From assembly GCA_022837365.1 (NCBI GenBank), contig JALHHV010000060.1:1-8635 (forward strand): DNA of 8,635 bases. Direction: 5' to 3'. Positions within the stretch are counted from its first letter, which is position 1, and each line of letters starts with the position of its first letter. The translations under genes and the position numbers were made by a program. The notes under the pieces were generated by a model. The model saw nothing but the letters and a program-made list of their open reading frames with translations, was not told where the DNA came from and made no database searches. Below are positions 6,002 through 8,635 of this stretch, in pieces. Origin of the DNA: Desulfovibrio sp. (GTDB lineage: Bacteria > Desulfobacterota > Desulfovibrionia > Desulfovibrionales > Desulfovibrionaceae).

Positions 6002-6979
6002 ATGGGCAGGTTACTCGGAAGACTCGTCAGAGAGGCACGCCGTGAACGGATGGTTGGCGGCAAGATACTGTCCATCCGCCAACTGGCGGACCGTTTGGGG
6101 GTGCACCATTCCTACCTCAGCCGCATCGAGCGGGGGGACGACGTCTGCCTGAAGCCGGAGCGGTTGATGCATCTGGCCGACCTGCTGGGGGTGGACAGAT
6201 ATTTCATGCTGGCGGTGGCGGGCATCGTGCCCGAGAAGTTGCGCGAAGCCATCTACGAGCATCGCGATGGGTTCGGCATGTTCATTCGCTGCGTCCTCCG
6301 TGACGAGGATCTTCCGGCCGAGCCGGATGGCGTGGCGGCCGCGTCCAGACAGCCGTACTGGCGCATTCCGTACGCCGATGACGCGGAACTGCTGCACGGC
6401 CTGGTGGCCGCCATGACGCGGGAAGGGTGGATCGTCTCGCGGATGGCCCAGGACCGCATGGCTACACAGTTGTCCACATGCGATCTGCCGTTCTGCGACA
6501 TGGACCTGCGGCGCGGCGTCGTCGCCACGGCCGGGGTGCGCAGCCTGCGGGTGTTCCCGGCGCGGCGTGGCGCGGGAGGCGGCGTGGCCCTGGTCCACCG
6601 CTCCCGATGCACGGTGACCGGCAAGCTGGGCGTCATGGTGTCCATGCTGCACAGGATGCGCCATGCCATGGGGGCGCGGGTCCGGGTGGTGGACGGCTTC
6701 GGCATGGTCGTCTTCGACAGCAACGAGGATGCCCCGTTGCCCGAAGACGCCCCGGATGAGGCACCGGATGATGCCCCGGCGGCCGCGCCCGAAGGCGGCC
6801 CCGAATGCAGGCCCGCGCCGCGCATCATCTTCGAGAGGATGGCGCGGCGCCTCAACGGCACGCACGAAAGCCGCCAGCGTCACGAAAGGACGCTGTGCAA
6901 GCTGGCCATGTCCGCCCATGCGTTCTTTCCGTGGGATGAGATGGAAGCGTTTTCCTACATCATACTGCTGCGGCATTGA
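6002..6979 (+). CDS. XRE-family transcriptional regulator with unrecognised C-terminal region
   Basis: The 325-residue protein has an N-terminal XRE/Cro-type helix-turn-helix at about residues 4-70. The core is [20 protein letters not shown] (23-42), with a typical REARRER first helix and LLGVDRYFM after it, so it should bind DNA as a dimer. Residues 75-105 look helical. About 118-240 form a mixed region I cannot assign, with some repeated short hydrophobic strands ([13 protein letters not shown] at 227-239). A Pro/Asp/Ala-rich linker (242-268) then leads to a basic, helical C terminus. It may be a ligand-sensing or oligomerisation part, but no known motif is visible. The ATG at 6002 is preferred over an upstream in-frame ATG at 5936 because that one lies in the promoter island and its extra 22 residues are AT-coded; GGCGAG directly precedes 6002. 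A chemoreceptor gene follows 64 bases downstream on the same strand. Confidence 0.8.
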   Translation: MGRLLGRLVREARRERMVGGKILSIRQLADRLGVHHSYLSRIERGDDVCLKPERLMHLADLLGVDRYFMLAVAGIVPEKLREAIYEHRDGFGMFIRCVLRDEDLPAEPDGVAAASRQPYWRIPYADDAELLHGLVAAMTREGWIVSRMAQDRMATQLSTCDLPFCDMDLRRGVVATAGVRSLRVFPARRGAGGGVALVHRSRCTVTGKLGVMVSMLHRMRHAMGARVRVVDGFGMVVFDSNEDAPLPEDAPDEAPDDAPAAAPEGGPECRPAPRIIFERMARRLNGTHESRQRHERTLCKLAMSAHAFFPWDEMEAFSYIILLRH

Positions 6980-7043
6980 TACGCCGCCGGGCCGGGTCCT
7001 GCGGCGCCAGGGGTTCCACCACAACCAGCAAGTCGGGGGATTC
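6980..7043 (+). other. Short gap between the XRE regulator and the chemoreceptor
   Basis: The 64 bases contain a 6-bp stem, CGCCGC (6982-6987) with GCGGCG (7001-7006), but no T run, so it is not a convincing terminator. GGGGGA (7035-7040) is the ribosome site for the chemoreceptor. No promoter boxes stand out, which favours readthrough from the regulator gene. Confidence 0.4.
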
Positions 7044-8635
7044 ATGAACAACGTCAGCGTCGGTCTAAGATTGATAGCGGGATTCATTTTTGTTTCGCTG
7101 CTCACGCTGGTCACCGCCGGTTCCGGGTATCTGGCCATCGAGAACGCCAGCGAAAGCCTGCGGCGGTCCAACGAGGAAATGCTGCCCGCCGTGGCCCACA
7201 CGGGCAGCATCGAACTGGCCATGCGCGGCATAGTGGTGGCCCAGCGCACCCTGATGATGGAGCGCCTGTCCAGGGCCGACCGCGAGCGCCAGCGCGAGGA
7301 CATCCGCCTCGCGCGCGAGGTCATCGCCAAATCCAGGGGGGAGATGGAGCGGCTGCACCTTTCGGCGGCCGTGCAGGAAAAGTGGACCGCCTTCACCGTC
7401 ACGCTGGACTCCGTGCGCGTCACCAACGACGAGATCATGGCCGCCATCCAGGAATGGGAGCGGGACATCGCCGACGAGGGCCGCATGGACAGGGCGGCGG
7501 AAATGGTCACCGGCAAGGGCGTGCAGGCCAATGTCCGGCTGGCCGAGGCCGCCGCGGCGGTGCAGGAGGCCGTGCGGACGGAGGCCCGCGCCGCCCGTGT
7601 GGAAAACGCGGCAGAAGCGCGCAGGGCGCACAACACCGCCGTCATGGTGGCCATCGGCGCGCCGTTGCTCTCGCTGCTGCTCGGCGTGGTCATCCTGCGG
7701 TCCATCACCCGCCCGCTGGGGGGTACGGTGTCGTTCGCGCAGTTGGTGGCCGGGGGCAACCTGAACGCGGACCTTGCGGTGCGCGGGCGTGACGAGATCG
7801 GCCAACTGGCCGACGCCCTGCGGGTGATGGTGGACACCTTGAAGGCCAAGATCGCCGAGGCCGAGGACAAGAGCGAGCAGGCTGCCCGCAAGGAGCAGGA
7901 AGCGCTGGCCGCCATGCGCGAGGCGGAAGAGGCCCGCAGGCAGGCGGAAAACGCCAAGCGCGAGGGCATGTTGCAGGCCGCCACGCGGGTGGAGGGCGCG
8001 GTGGAGGTGGTGTCGTCCGCGTCAGAGGAGCTTTCGGCCCAGATAGAGCAGGCCGACCGGGGGGCGGAGGAACAGGCCAAGCGCGTTTCCGAGACGGCCA
8101 CGGCCATGGAGGAAATGAACGCCAGCGTGCTGGAGGTGGCCCGCAACGCCGGGAACACCGCCGAGGTCTCCGACACGGCGCGCACCAAGGCCGCCCACGG
8201 CGCGGCCCTGGTGGAGCGGGTGGTGGGCAACATCGACTCGGTGCGGCGGCAGTCGCTGGACCTCAAGACGGACATGGAGGATTTGGGCCGCCAGGCGGAG
8301 TCCATCGGGCAGATCATGAACGTGATCAGCGACATCGCGGACCAGACCAACCTGCTGGCCCTGAACGCGGCCATCGAGGCGGCAAGGGCCGGTGACGCCG
8401 GGCGCGGCTTCGCCGTGGTGGCCGACGAGGTGCGCAAGCTGGCCGAAAAGACCATGCAGGCCACCGTGCAGGTGGGCGAGGCCATCCGGGGCGTGCAGCA
8501 GGGCACCCGCAAGAACATGGAGAACGTGGACCGCTCGGTGCAGGGCATCGAGGAGGCGACGCAACTGGTGCGCGAATCGGGCGAGGCGCTGGACGAGATC
8601 GTGCGGCTGGTGGAGACGGCCAGCGATCAGGTGCG
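7044..8635 (+). CDS. Methyl-accepting chemotaxis protein (cut by window edge)
   Basis: This inner-membrane chemoreceptor passes a periplasmic signal to CheA and CheW. The visible 530 residues show a short cytoplasmic start, TM1 (about 9-31), a helical periplasmic domain of roughly 165 residues with no PAS or Cache motif that I can see (four-helix-bundle type), and TM2 (about 198-218). A HAMP domain follows (219-270, SITRPLGG... [10 protein letters not shown]). A charged coiled coil (270-310) leads to the signalling domain, whose conserved hairpin tip is near 432-465: [20 protein letters not shown], then [18 protein letters not shown]. The ATG at 7044 has GGGGGA three bases upstream and places TM1 immediately after it. 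The descending methylation helix is still being read at the edge, so the last part is missing. The ligand is unknown. The first codons of TM1 (CTA AGA TTG ATA, ATT TTT GTT) are markedly less GC-rich than the rest. Confidence 0.95.
   Translation, partial: MNNVSVGLRLIAGFIFVSLLTLVTAGSGYLAIENASESLRRSNEEMLPAVAHTGSIELAMRGIVVAQRTLMMERLSRADRERQREDIRLAREVIAKSRGEMERLHLSAAVQEKWTAFTVTLDSVRVTNDEIMAAIQEWERDIADEGRMDRAAEMVTGKGVQANVRLAEAAAAVQEAVRTEARAARVENAAEARRAHNTAVMVAIGAPLLSLLLGVVILRSITRPLGGTVSFAQLVAGGNLNADLAVRGRDEIGQLADALRVMVDTLKAKIAEAEDKSEQAARKEQEALAAMREAEEARRQAENAKREGMLQAATRVEGAVEVVSSASEELSAQIEQADRGAEEQAKRVSETATAMEEMNASVLEVARNAGNTAEVSDTARTKAAHGAALVERVVGNIDSVRRQSLDLKTDMEDLGRQAESIGQIMNVISDIADQTNLLALNAAIEAARAGDAGRGFAVVADEVRKLAEKTMQATVQVGEAIRGVQQGTRKNMENVDRSVQGIEEATQLVRESGEALDEIVRLVETASDQV

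Noticed and set aside
6011..8548. An 845-codon minus-strand open frame across the regulator and chemoreceptor
   Set aside because: It is antisense to two well-supported genes, is Ser/Arg/Ala-rich without motifs, and spans their intergenic gap, as expected from a composition shadow.

Overview
The window is GC-rich, with G or C at most third codon positions and leader-type genes separated by short gaps. The gene families and composition fit a delta-proteobacterial sulfate reducer of the Desulfovibrio/Nitratidesulfovibrio type. This is a judgement from style and family content, not from a marker gene. The window holds seven protein genes. Five are complete and one is cut at each edge. No rRNA, tRNA, CRISPR array or intact insertion sequence was seen.

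Left part (1-946): the N-terminal third of a major facilitator superfamily exporter runs off the left edge on the minus strand. Diverging from it is a 62-residue zinc-ribbon protein on the plus strand, closed by a terminator with a perfect 19-bp stem. Next (about 968-1180) comes a palindrome-rich block that looks like a dispersed repeat. It supplies the last roughly 30 codons and the stop of the following minus-strand gene, a large Lon-type (S16) AAA+ protease.

Middle (3610-5830): a 244-base divergent control region holds a good sigma-70-type promoter (TTGTCA, 17 bases, TATCAT). It reads into a two-gene operon: a CofC-like/TIGR04282-type nucleotide-diphospho-sugar transferase fold protein, then an LpxR-family outer-membrane lipid A deacylase that starts inside the ATGA overlap. 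A hairpin followed by T residues ends this unit. The pairing suggests cell-envelope work, but the transferase's substrate cannot be read from sequence.

Right part (5841-8635): after a pyrimidine-rich stretch and a small AT-rich promoter island comes a 325-residue regulator with an N-terminal XRE/Cro helix-turn-helix and a C-terminal region I do not recognise. It is followed after 64 bases, on the same strand, by a methyl-accepting chemotaxis protein cut by the right edge. The two may be cotranscribed.

I found no clear new multi-gene system. The observations most worth checking are the repeat-derived tail of the protease, the orphan C-terminal domain of the XRE regulator beside the chemoreceptor, and the transferase-LpxR coupling.
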